A stretch of DNA of 64,000 nucleotides. Origin: Tepidiforma flava. GTDB lineage: Bacteria > Chloroflexota > Dehalococcoidia > Tepidiformales > Tepidiformaceae. A program made the translations under genes and the position numbers. Within the stretch, counting starts at the first letter, position 1. Every line of letters starts with the position of its first letter. Shown in pieces: positions 1 through 7,797 of the stretch. The stretch spans positions 1,024,812 through 1,088,811 of the forward strand of contig NZ_CP115149.1 in assembly GCF_027594505.1 (NCBI RefSeq). Direction: 5' to 3'. The notes below the pieces were generated by a model. It was not told the DNA's origin. It did not search any database and was given only the letters and a program-made list of their open reading frames with translations.

Positions 1-141
1 CCGACGTGGCCGTCCCAGATGGGGTGGAGGATGCGGGAGCGGGGGCGGCCGCGGGTATCGACGGTGGTGACGACGGCCCAGACGACGCGGCGGGTGATGG
101 CATCGAATTCGGGCTGGAGTTCGGCCCAGGTGACGTTCATG
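1..141 (-). CDS. Pyridoxamine 5'-phosphate oxidase-like FMN-binding protein (N-terminal part)
   Basis: The first 47 codons of a minus-strand gene that runs off the left edge. The ATG lies at 139-141. The visible protein starts MNVTWAELQPEFDAI and continues with VVWAVVTTVDTRGRPRSRIL, the first strands of the split beta-barrel that binds FMN in the PNPOx-like superfamily (the R-G-R-P-R-S-R-I segment contacts flavin phosphate in relatives). Such small proteins reduce or oxidise diverse substrates, so no reaction can be assigned. The C-terminal part lies outside the window. Confidence 0.7.
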
Positions 142-189
142 CGGGTGGCGCTCCTCGCGGGATGCTGGGCGGACTGTACAAATATTTGG

Positions 190-735
190 CTATGCCTGTC
201 GAGGCGCGCGCCGGGGCGTCCTGCGGCGGGAGGGCTGGCGGCGCGGGGGCGGCTCGGCGAGGAGCGAGAGGAGCGCGGGCGGCAGTTCGAGCCCGGGCCG
301 CGGGCCGCCGGCGAGGAGCCACGCAGCGGCGAGGTGCGCCGCGGCCGCATCGGCGGCGAGGGCCGGGACGGCGGCGCGGAGCGCAGCAAGCAGCGCCGTG
401 AGCTGGCCGGGCGCGGCGGGCAGGGCGGCCGCCGGGGCGCGGGCGAGCGCGGTCTGCAGGGCGCGGAAGGCGGCGCCATCGGCGGGCTGCCGGAGGGCTT
501 CGCGGAGGAGTCGGGCGAGCGCGGCGAGGTCGGGCTGCTCGCGGAGGAGCTGCTGGTAGGCGGCGCGGGCTTCCGGCGAGAGGGTGACGGCATCGGGGAG
601 CGCGGCTGCGGGCGCGGTGGCGCCGGGCGGCGCAGCCGGGAGCCGGGCGAGGGCCTGCCGCGCCTCGGCGGCGCGGGCCTCGAGGCTGCGCTGGAAGGCG
701 GCGAGCGGCAGGTCGGCGGATTCGACGATGCGCAC
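190..735 (-). CDS. Hypothetical Ala/Leu-rich helical protein
   Basis: A 181-residue protein not recognised as a known family. A GTG start at 735 is chosen because AGGAG lies 9 nt upstream and the longer reading frame would run into the divergent CoA-transferase gene. It begins VRIVESADLPLAAFQRSLEA and is almost entirely Ala/Leu/Arg-rich amphipathic helix, with no signal peptide, membrane span or cysteine cluster. It ends about 50 bp before the PNPOx-like gene and may share its transcript. Such composition can arise as a shadow in high-GC DNA, but the RBS and position support a real gene. Confidence 0.5.
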   Translation of the reverse strand: MRIVESADLPLAAFQRSLEARAAEARQALARLPAAPPGATAPAAALPDAVTLSPEARAAYQQLLREQPDLAALARLLREALRQPADGAAFRALQTALARAPAAALPAAPGQLTALLAALRAAVPALAADAAAAHLAAAWLLAGGPRPGLELPPALLSLLAEPPPRRQPSRRRTPRRAPRQA

Positions 736-845
736 CGGGAGCGGCTCCTGCCGGGATCGTCGGCGGTCTGCAGGACGTCCGGAGGGGCAGCGGGGGACGG
801 GGAGGGGGCGGCCCGGGGTGCGGTGCCGGTTCGCGGCCGGCGGGC

Positions 846-851
846 TATAGT
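846..851 (+). promoter_or_regulatory. -10 box of the CoA-transferase gene, probable leaderless start
   Basis: TATAGT ends 8 nt before the ATG at 860, so transcription should begin at or next to the start codon. No Shine-Dalgarno sequence lies between. The same geometry recurs at secA, lysA and ubiE. Confidence 0.5.
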
Positions 852-859
852 TCCGGGCC

Positions 860-3157
860 ATGAGTGCGTTCAGCGGTTTCCGGGTGATCGACTTCTGCCA
901 GGGGATTGCGGGGCCGATGGCGACGATGCTGCTCGCCGACTTCGGCGCCGAGGTGATCAAAGTCGAGCCGCCGGGAGGCGACCGGATGGCCGCGCACCCG
1001 GGGTACTGGTGCTGGAACCGGAACAAGCGGGTGGTGACCCTCGATCTCCACCAGTTTGAAGGCCTAACTGCCGCTCGAGACCTCCTTGCCACTGCCGATG
1101 CTGCCGTGTTCGACTGGACACCGGGGGAGCTGGAGCGGAGCGGCCTCGACACCGTTTCCGTGCGAGGCACCGACCCCGCCCTGGTGCACGCATGGTTTCC
1201 GCCCTACTCCCCCCTCGGGCGCTGGAGCCAGCTGCCGCCGGATGAGGGGCTGCTCGAGGCGGTTTCCGGGGTGGCGTGGCTGCAGATGAGCTACGAGGAC
1301 CGGCCGACCTACCTCGTGACGCCGCAGGTCCACTACGGGCAGGCGATGCTCGGCGCGGGGGCGATCGCGAGCGCGCTCTACGCGAAGCTGCGCACGGGGC
1401 GCGGGCAGGACGTGGTCGTGAGCGGCCTCCACGGGGTGGCCGCGGTGGAGAGCGGGGGCACGATCCGGGCGGGCGAGATGTTCCGGCTGGGCGGCCGCGG
1501 CAGCCGCGGCGGCGTGCCGAACTACCGGCTGTACGAATGCGCGGATGGCAAATGGTTCTTCCTCGGGACGCTGACGCCGCAGTTCTTCCTGAAGGCGTTG
1601 GAAGCGACGGACATGCTCCACCTGATGGCGCTCGAGGGGGTGGAAGGCGAATTCACCAACCTGCTGAAGCCGGGCATCAACCAGCAGGTGATCGAGGCGC
1701 TGGAGGCGCGGTTCAAGGAGAAGCCGCGGCAGGAGTGGCTCGATATCCTCCACGCGGCAGGGGTGCCGCGCGGGCCGGTGGGCACGATCGAGGAATGGTT
1801 TGCGAGCGAGACGGTGCGCGCGAACGGGATGCGGGTGGAGCTGGAGCACGAGCGGCTCGGGACGGTGGTGATGCCGGGCGTGCCGGTGAAGCTGAGCGCG
1901 ACGCCGGGCGCGGTGCGCCACCTGCCGCAGCCGGCGCGCCTCGAGGAGATCGGGCCGCACGAGCGGGTGCGGGGCGGGAACGCGGCGCCCCTCCCGGGCG
2001 GGCCGCTCGCCGGCGTGCGGGTGCTCGACCTCGGGGCGTTCATCGCCGGGACGTACGCGCCGACGATCCTCGCGAACTGGGGCGCGGACGTCATCAAGGT
2101 GGAGCCGCTGGAGGGCGACCCGTTCCGGACGTACGGCCTCGGGTTCGTGGGCTACAACCGGGGGAAGCGGAGCCTCGCCATCGACCTGAAGCGGCCGGAA
2201 GGGCGGGAGGCGTTCTTCGAGCTGGTGAAGGTGAGCGATGTGGTGCTCGACAACTACCGGCTCGGGGTGCGCGAGCGGCTCGGGATCGACTACGCGGCGC
2301 TGCGGGCGGTGAACCCGCGCATCATCAGCTGTTCGGTGACGGGCTACGGGCCGGAGGGGCCGCTGGCGCAGGACCCGGGGTTCGACCCGCTGGTGCAGGC
2401 GCGGAGCGGGCTGATGGCGCTGCAGGGCGGCGACGACGAGCCGGTCTTCTACCAGATCCCGGTGAACGACACCGCGAGCGCGATGATGGCCGCCTTCGGG
2501 GTGGTGGCGGCGCTTGCGGCGCGCGAGGTGACGGGCGAGGGACAGGAGGTGACGACCTGCCTCGCGAACCAGAGCATCCTCACGCTCTCGGGCGAGGTGA
2601 CGTGGTACGAAGGGCGGCCGGCCAACCCGAAAGGCGGGCTCGACCTGCTCGGGCTCTCGGCGCTGAACCGGTACTACCGGTGCGCGGACGGCTGGCTGCT
2701 CATCGCGGCGGCGAAGCCGGAGCAGTTCCACGGGGTGTGCGCGGCGCTCGGCCACCCGGAATGGGCCGGGGGCTGGCTGGCGGAGCAGGCACTGCGGGAG
2801 CCGGCGTCGAGCCCGCTGGCGGAGCGGATCGCAGCGGCGCTGGCCGGGATGCCGCGGGCGGAGGCGCTGGACCGGCTGCTGACGCGGGGGGTGCCGGCGG
2901 CGCCGGCGCTCTCGGCGGAAGAGCTGTTCGAGGACCCGTGGCTGCACGCGTCGGGCTACTTCGAGGATTTCGACCACCCGGAGCTGGGGCCGATTCGCGG
3001 GCCGCGGCTGCTGGGCTGGTTCCCGGAGATGCCGAACGGCTACCCGCGGCGCTCGCCGCTGGTGGGCGAGCATTCGGCCGAGGTGCTGCGGGAGTGCGGC
3101 TTCGCGGACGAGCGGATCGCGGCGCTGCTGGCTGCCGGGGTGGTGCGGCAGGCGTAG
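860..3157 (+). CDS. CaiB/BaiF CoA-transferase family protein, two fused domains
   Basis: A 765-residue type III (formyl-CoA transferase/CaiB-like) CoA transferase that moves CoA between acyl donors and acceptors. Two homologous halves are visible: residues 1-370 begin with FRVIDFCQGIAGPMATMLLA and GAEVIKVEPPGGD, and residues about 380-765 repeat the pattern with RVLDLGAFIAGTYAPTILA and GADVIKVEPLEGD. Single-domain members are about 400 aa and act as interlocked dimers, so this gene encodes a covalent tandem pair. The second half keeps the substrate-loop region VTGYGPEGP; the first half lacks an obvious equivalent and may be mainly structural. The substrate cannot be deduced. It converges on the PIG-L gene with 6 bp between stops. 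Confidence 0.88.
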   Translation: MSAFSGFRVIDFCQGIAGPMATMLLADFGAEVIKVEPPGGDRMAAHPGYWCWNRNKRVVTLDLHQFEGLTAARDLLATADAAVFDWTPGELERSGLDTVSVRGTDPALVHAWFPPYSPLGRWSQLPPDEGLLEAVSGVAWLQMSYEDRPTYLVTPQVHYGQAMLGAGAIASALYAKLRTGRGQDVVVSGLHGVAAVESGGTIRAGEMFRLGGRGSRGGVPNYRLYECADGKWFFLGTLTPQFFLKALEATDMLHLMALEGVEGEFTNLLKPGINQQVIEALEARFKEKPRQEWLDILHAAGVPRGPVGTIEEWFASETVRANGMRVELEHERLGTVVMPGVPVKLSATPGAVRHLPQPARLEEIGPHERVRGGNAAPLPGGPLAGVRVLDLGAFIAGTYAPTILANWGADVIKVEPLEGDPFRTYGLGFVGYNRGKRSLAIDLKRPEGREAFFELVKVSDVVLDNYRLGVRERLGIDYAALRAVNPRIISCSVTGYGPEGPLAQDPGFDPLVQARSGLMALQGGDDEPVFYQIPVNDTASAMMAAFGVVAALAAREVTGEGQEVTTCLANQSILTLSGEVTWYEGRPANPKGGLDLLGLSALNRYYRCADGWLLIAAAKPEQFHGVCAALGHPEWAGGWLAEQALREPASSPLAERIAAALAGMPRAEALDRLLTRGVPAAPALSAEELFEDPWLHASGYFEDFDHPELGPIRGPRLLGWFPEMPNGYPRRSPLVGEHSAEVLRECGFADERIAALLAAGVVRQA

Positions 3158-3163
3158 CGCGGG

Positions 3164-4024
3164 CTACCCGGCTGCCCGCTGGGGCTTCTGGCGGGGCTCG
3201 GCGCCGGCCTGGGCCTGCTGCGGCATCCGGGGCGGCCGCCGGATGCTCCAGCGGCGAAACCGCTCTTCGATCGGCTTGCCGGGCTCGCGCTTCTCGCGCT
3301 CGGCGCGGTCGCGGAGGAAGTCCTCGCGGGTGCGGCCGCCGAGCTGGCTGGTGTGGCAGAGGATGGCCGCGATTTTCTTCTCCCAGTAGTCCGTGATGTC
3401 GACGGTGTAGTCGGGGTTTTCTGCGCCGGCGAGGAGGACTTCGTTGACCTGGTGGCTTTCGAGGCCTTCGTGCTCGTGCTGCTGGTAGAAGAGGCGGTCG
3501 CGGACGATGGGGTAGATCGCATCCATGGTGGCCTGGCCGACGTTGCGGTGGTCGCGGTGGTTGAAGGTGCCGCGGAAGGCGTCCCAGGTGATGACGACGT
3601 CGGGCCGGTAGAGGCGGAGGAGGCGGACGATCTGGCCGCGGAGTTCGGCGCTTTCGCTGGTGAAGCCGTCGGGGTAGCCGAGGAAGATGCACTCTTTGAC
3701 GCCGAGGACGCGGCAGGCTTCGCGCTGTTCTTCTTCGCGGATGGCGGCGAGCTTTTCGGGGTGCATGGCGGGGTCGTGGGTGCCTTTGTCGCCGCTGGTG
3801 ACGACGACGTAGACGACCTCCCAGCCCTCGGCGCACCACTTCGCGACGGTGCCGGCGCAGAGGAAATCGGCGTCATCGGGGTGGGCCATGATGACCATGG
3901 CGCGGCCTGGCCCTTCGATGGGAGGGAGGGGCGGGGACTGGAGGAGGGTGGCGGGGTTCGCCTCGGGCTGCTGCTGTTTCTGTTTCTTCTTCTTCGCCGG
4001 CTTCTTCGCGTTGTCCTTGCTCAT
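3164..4024 (-). CDS. PIG-L/LmbE family deacetylase
   Basis: A 286-residue zinc-dependent N-deacetylase-like protein. The metal motif AHPDD (residues 47-51) follows strand MVIM, and the second histidine motif HRDHRN lies near residue 157. Family members deacetylate GlcNAc-type substrates such as mycothiol or bacillithiol precursors, or GlcNAc-PI. The N-terminus is unusual: about 20 residues almost wholly Lys/Gln (KKPAKKKKQKQQQ), with no signal peptide, which suggests a flexible or nucleic acid/polyanion-binding tail. No thiol-biosynthesis partner is adjacent, so the substrate stays open. Confidence 0.85.
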   Translation of the reverse strand: MSKDNAKKPAKKKKQKQQQPEANPATLLQSPPLPPIEGPGRAMVIMAHPDDADFLCAGTVAKWCAEGWEVVYVVVTSGDKGTHDPAMHPEKLAAIREEEQREACRVLGVKECIFLGYPDGFTSESAELRGQIVRLLRLYRPDVVITWDAFRGTFNHRDHRNVGQATMDAIYPIVRDRLFYQQHEHEGLESHQVNEVLLAGAENPDYTVDITDYWEKKIAAILCHTSQLGGRTREDFLRDRAEREKREPGKPIEERFRRWSIRRPPRMPQQAQAGAEPRQKPQRAAG

Positions 4025-4093
4025 GGGGGCGGGGCTGCTCGCGCGGGGGTGTGGAGGGAACTGTAGCAGAGGCCGGGCCGAGGCGGGCCGGGA

Positions 4094-4486
4094 TCAGCGC
4101 GGACCGGCTGCCGCGGGGCGGACGCGGAGGGCGATTTCACCGCGGCCGATGGGGCGCTCTTCGACGAGGGCGAGGGAGGCGGGGCCGAGGAGGGGCTGGA
4201 TCTCGGCGCTGGCGGGCGATTCGGGCTCGGCGGGGTCGAGGATGAGCCAGGCTTCGCCGCGGGCGACGGAGGTCATCCAGGCGAGGCGGCTGAGGACGGC
4301 GGGGTCGAGGTGGGCGCGCTCGGGCCACCAGAGGATGCGGGGCGTCGGCTCGGCGGTGAGGATGGTGCTGGCGAAGGCGGGCCGCGGCTTCATGCGGGAC
4401 GCCTCGGCGAGGACGGAATCGGGCGCGGAGACGAGCATGATGGGCCCGTCGGCCGTGGAGAGGCCGAGGTCGGCGAGGGCGCCCAT
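4094..4486 (-). CDS. Small conserved hypothetical protein coupled to secA
   Basis: A 130-residue cytoplasmic protein beginning MGALADLGLSTADGPIMLVS. Its ATG shares its A with the secA stop (TGATG), so translation is probably coupled to secA. Tryptophans in ILWWPERAHLD and a C-terminal LVEERPIGRGEIAL segment are reminiscent of the DUF3052 group, but the match is from memory and weak. No catalytic motif is visible. Confidence 0.65.
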   Translation of the reverse strand: MGALADLGLSTADGPIMLVSAPDSVLAEASRMKPRPAFASTILTAEPTPRILWWPERAHLDPAVLSRLAWMTSVARGEAWLILDPAEPESPASAEIQPLLGPASLALVEERPIGRGEIALRVRPAAAGPR

Positions 4487-7098
4487 CAGCGGATGAGCTT
4501 CCGGCGCCTGGCGGCGGTGCTGCCTTTGCCCTGCCCGCCGCGCTGGGGCGCCGCGCCGAGGGTGCGAATCTCCTGCTCGCTGGGGCCGGTCGGCTTCGCG
4601 AGGACGGGCGCGGCCTTCGCGGCCGGGGCGGGAGCTGCCGGGGCGGCGGCGCCGTTCGCCTCGGCCGGGGCCGGGGCGGGCGCGGGCTGCTGGACAATGC
4701 GCACCTTGAAGATGGTGCGCGCCACCTGCCGGCGGATGTTCTGGACGAGCTGGACGTACATGTCGTGGCCTTCGCGCTTGAAGGCGACGAGGGGGTCGAC
4801 CTGGGCGTAGGCCTGGAGGCCGATGCTCTGGCGGAGCTCTTCGATGGCGGTGAGGTGTTCGCGCCAGTGGGTATCGATGGCTTCGAGGAGGAGCCAGTGC
4901 TCGACCTTGCGCATGTTCTCTTCGCCGATGGCCTGCTCCATCTGCTCGTAGCGGTCTTCCGCGCGGTCGAGGAGCTCATCGGTGAGGTCGTCGCCGAGCT
5001 CGGCCATCTCTTCGACAGAGGGGAGGTCCTCGGGGAGGAAGATTTCGCGGAGTTCGGAGTGGGCGAGTTCGAGCGATTCCGGGTCCTGGGTGTTGACGTT
5101 CTCGGTGATGCGCTCGATTTCGCGGAAGAGCATCTCTTCGAGGACGTTGGCGCGGGTATCGACGCCCTGGAGGATCTTGTCGCGCTGGGAGTAAATCTGC
5201 TTGCGGTGTTCGTTGATGACGTCGTCGAATTCGACGAGCCGTTTGCGGATATCGAAGTTGTGGCCTTCGACTTTTTGCTGGGCCTGCTCGATCGCCTTGG
5301 TGACCATGCGCGATTCGAGGGGCATGTCCTCGGTCATGCCGAGCTTCTGCATCATGCCGGGGACCCAGTCGGGGGCGAACCGCTTCATGATGTCGTCGCC
5401 GAAGGAGACGAAGAAGCGGGAGGAGCCGGGGTCGCCCTGGCGGCCGGCGCGGCCGCGAAGCTGGTTGTCGATGCGGCGGGATTCGTGGCGTTCGGTGCCG
5501 ATGACGTGGAGGCCGCCGAGTTCGGCGACGCCGGGGCCGAGCTTGATGTCGGTGCCGCGGCCGGCCATGTTGGTGGCGATGGTGACGGCGCCGCGCTGGC
5601 CGGCGAGGGCGACGATCTGGGCTTCGCGCTCGTGGTGCTTGGCGTTGAGGACTTCGTGGGGGATGCCCTTGCGGGTGAGGAGGCTGGAGAGGTATTCGGA
5701 CTTCTCGATGGAGGTGGTGCCGACGAGGACGGGGCGGCCGATCGCGTGCATCGCTTCGATTTCGGCGACGACGGCGTTGAACTTGGCCCGCTCGTTGATG
5801 TAGACGACGTCGGGGTGGTCCTCGCGGATCATCGGGCGGTGGGTGGGGATGACGACGACGTCGAGGCCGTAGATTTTGTGGAACTCTTCGGCCTCGGTTT
5901 CGGCGGTGCCGGTCATGCCGGCGAGCTTTTCGTAAAGGCGGAAGAGGTTCTGGAAGGTGATGGTGGCGTAGGTGATGGATTCGCGCTGGATGGGCACGCC
6001 TTCTTTGGCTTCGACGGCCTGGTGGATGCCGTGGCTCCAGCGGCGGCCGGGCATGAGGCGGCCGGTGAATTCGTCGACGATGATGATTTCGCCGTCGCGG
6101 ACGACGTAGTCGCGGTCGATGCGCTTGAGGTATTCGGCATCGAGGGCGGCTTCGAGGTGGCGGGCGAGGCGGGGGTCGCCTTCGAAGATGTTGGCGATGC
6201 CGAGGGCGCGCTCGACGCGCTCGATGCCTTCTTCGGTGAGGGCGATGTGCTTGGCCTTGTGGTCGACGATGTAGTCGATGTCTTCGCGGAGGCCTTTGAC
6301 GGCGCGGGCGAATTTGACGTAGGTGGCGCTGGCTTCTTCGGCCTGCCCGCTGATGATGAGCGGCGTGCGGGCTTCGTCGATGAGGATGTTGTCGACTTCG
6401 TCGACGATGGCGAAGTAGAGCTCGCGCTGCGCCTTGTCGCCCCATTCGCGGACCATGTTGTCGCGCAGGTAGTCGAAGCCGAATTCGTTGTTGGTGCCGT
6501 AGGTGATATCGGCCTGGTAGACCTCTTTGCGGGTGGCGGGGCGGAGGTCCTTGTAGCCGGTAGCGGGGCCTTCGGTCTCCGGCGCGTAGCCGGGTTCGTA
6601 CATGAACGAGATGCCGGCGTTCTGGATGACGCCGACGGTCATGCCGAGGGCGTGGTAGACAGGGCCGTACCAGGCGGCGTCGCGGCGGGCGAGGTAGTCG
6701 TTGACGGTGACGACGTGGACGCCGCGGCGGGCGAGGGCGTTGAGGTAGACGGGGGCGACGGCGGTGAGCGTCTTGCCTTCGCCGGTCTTCATCTCGGCGA
6801 TGCGGCCTTCGTGGAGGACGATGCCGCCCATGAGCTGGACGTCGTAGGGGCGTTCGCCGACTTTCCGGGCGGCCATTTCGCGGGTGACGGCGAAGGCCTC
6901 CGGGAGGATGTCGTCGAGGGTTTCGCCGCCGGCGAGGCGCTCTTCGAATTCGGCGGTCTTCGCCGCGAGCGCCGCATCGGAGAGGGCTTCGATACCGGGG
7001 GCGAGGTCGTTGATCTCGTCGACGATGTGCTGGAGGCGTTTCAGTTCCCGCTCGTTGGAATCGCCGAGGATGCGGTTGAGGAAGCCAAGCTTGGGCAT
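4486..7098 (-). CDS. secA: Preprotein translocase ATPase SecA
   Basis: The ATP-driven motor (870 aa) that pushes preproteins through SecYEG. The ATG at 7098 gives the canonical N-terminus MPKLGFLNRILGDSNERELK. Walker A is MKTGEGKT (about residues 103-110), Walker B is in VDEVDNILIDEARTPLI, and the second nucleotide-binding fold has NMAGRGTDIKLG and QLRGRAGRQGDPG. The C-terminus is a Pro/Ala-rich linker ending in RRRKLIR without the Cys-x-Cys...Cys-His zinc motif many SecA proteins use for SecB or membrane contact. The following small gene overlaps its stop. Confidence 0.97.
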   Translation of the reverse strand: MPKLGFLNRILGDSNERELKRLQHIVDEINDLAPGIEALSDAALAAKTAEFEERLAGGETLDDILPEAFAVTREMAARKVGERPYDVQLMGGIVLHEGRIAEMKTGEGKTLTAVAPVYLNALARRGVHVVTVNDYLARRDAAWYGPVYHALGMTVGVIQNAGISFMYEPGYAPETEGPATGYKDLRPATRKEVYQADITYGTNNEFGFDYLRDNMVREWGDKAQRELYFAIVDEVDNILIDEARTPLIISGQAEEASATYVKFARAVKGLREDIDYIVDHKAKHIALTEEGIERVERALGIANIFEGDPRLARHLEAALDAEYLKRIDRDYVVRDGEIIIVDEFTGRLMPGRRWSHGIHQAVEAKEGVPIQRESITYATITFQNLFRLYEKLAGMTGTAETEAEEFHKIYGLDVVVIPTHRPMIREDHPDVVYINERAKFNAVVAEIEAMHAIGRPVLVGTTSIEKSEYLSSLLTRKGIPHEVLNAKHHEREAQIVALAGQRGAVTIATNMAGRGTDIKLGPGVAELGGLHVIGTERHESRRIDNQLRGRAGRQGDPGSSRFFVSFGDDIMKRFAPDWVPGMMQKLGMTEDMPLESRMVTKAIEQAQQKVEGHNFDIRKRLVEFDDVINEHRKQIYSQRDKILQGVDTRANVLEEMLFREIERITENVNTQDPESLELAHSELREIFLPEDLPSVEEMAELGDDLTDELLDRAEDRYEQMEQAIGEENMRKVEHWLLLEAIDTHWREHLTAIEELRQSIGLQAYAQVDPLVAFKREGHDMYVQLVQNIRRQVARTIFKVRIVQQPAPAPAPAEANGAAAPAAPAPAAKAAPVLAKPTGPSEQEIRTLGAAPQRGGQGKGSTAARRRKLIR

Positions 7099-7107
7099 GC
7101 TACGCCC

Positions 7108-7113
7108 AGTGTA
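7108..7113 (-). promoter_or_regulatory. -10 box of secA, probable leaderless start
   Basis: On the minus strand TACACT lies 9 nt before the secA ATG. TTGCCG about 19 nt further upstream may be the -35. The same GCTACACTGG string precedes cysS. Confidence 0.45.
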
Positions 7114-7266
7114 GCGCGGATTGGGCAAGGCGCGGCAAGGCGTCCTGACCGAGGAGAAGCGGGCAACCTGTTTCCCGCACGTGATGCCATGAATTTCGCT
7201 GACGTTGATGAAGGGGAAAGGCTTCTTTACGTTCCGGGGCGGGACAACATTCCCGGGGAGAGACCG

Positions 7267-7713
7267 ATGACCTGGAAGCACCGGATTGCCGGGCCGGCAA
7301 CGGCCGCGGCGGCGCTTGCCGTGCTCGGCAGCGCAGCGCTGGGCCTGGGCGCATGCTCAGGCGACGATGACGACAGCGGCGTACCGACGCTGAACGTGGA
7401 GCTGTTCGACTGGGGCATCAAGGCGAGCCCGGCGAGCGTGGCCGCCGGCGACGTGCGGGTGAAGGCGAAGAACACGGGGACGACGGAGCACGAGGTGGTC
7501 TTCGTGCGCACGGACCTGCCGGAGGACAGGCTCCCGGTGAAGGAGAAGAAGGTGGATGAGCAGCAGGTGGAGGTGGTTGGCGAGGTGGAGAAGTTCGCGG
7601 CGGGAAAGAGCGAGAAGGCGACGCTGGAGCTGCCGGCGGGGCGCTACGTGCTCATCTGCAACATCGCGACGCACTACGAGCTCGGCATGCACACGGTGAT
7701 TACGGTGCAGTAG
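7267..7713 (+). CDS. Cupredoxin-domain lipoprotein (plastocyanin-like)
   Basis: A 148-residue exported copper protein. Residues 1-30 form a lipoprotein signal ending LGLGAC with Cys30 as lipidation site, followed by the acidic spacer SGDDDDSG. The cupredoxin fold covers residues 40-148. The expected type I copper ligands are all present: His75 (TEHEVV) and Cys131, His136 and Met141 in CNIATHYELGM. It is therefore predicted to be a membrane-anchored single-electron carrier. The ATG at 7267 follows GGGGAGAG. It is divergent from secA and convergent with the complex I operon, which fits a respiratory role, but the partner is unknown. Confidence 0.85.
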   Translation: MTWKHRIAGPATAAAALAVLGSAALGLGACSGDDDDSGVPTLNVELFDWGIKASPASVAAGDVRVKAKNTGTTEHEVVFVRTDLPEDRLPVKEKKVDEQQVEVVGEVEKFAAGKSEKATLELPAGRYVLICNIATHYELGMHTVITVQ

Positions 7714-7732
7714 CGGGCCGGCGGCAAGCGCG

Positions 7733-7758
7733 CGGGGCGCAGGTCTGTCAGCGCCCCG
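7733..7758. terminator. GC hairpin between convergent cupredoxin and nuoN genes
   Basis: An 8-bp perfect stem (CGGGGCGC / GCGCCCCG) with a 10-nt loop between two convergent stop codons. It lacks a clear T-run, so it is a candidate bidirectional terminator only. Confidence 0.45.
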
Positions 7759-7797
7759 GGTCGTTGCATGCAGGAAGGGCGGCGCGCCGCCGCTGCC

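Noticed and set aside
1064-3073. Minus-strand frame of 669 codons opposite the CoA transferase
   Set aside because: Arg/Pro/His-rich composition typical of a high-GC shadow; no motif.
4765-7713. A 982-codon plus-strand reading frame opposite secA
   Set aside because: It is the antisense shadow of secA, composed of Val/Asp/Glu/Gly strings; only its last 148 codons (cupredoxin) are real.
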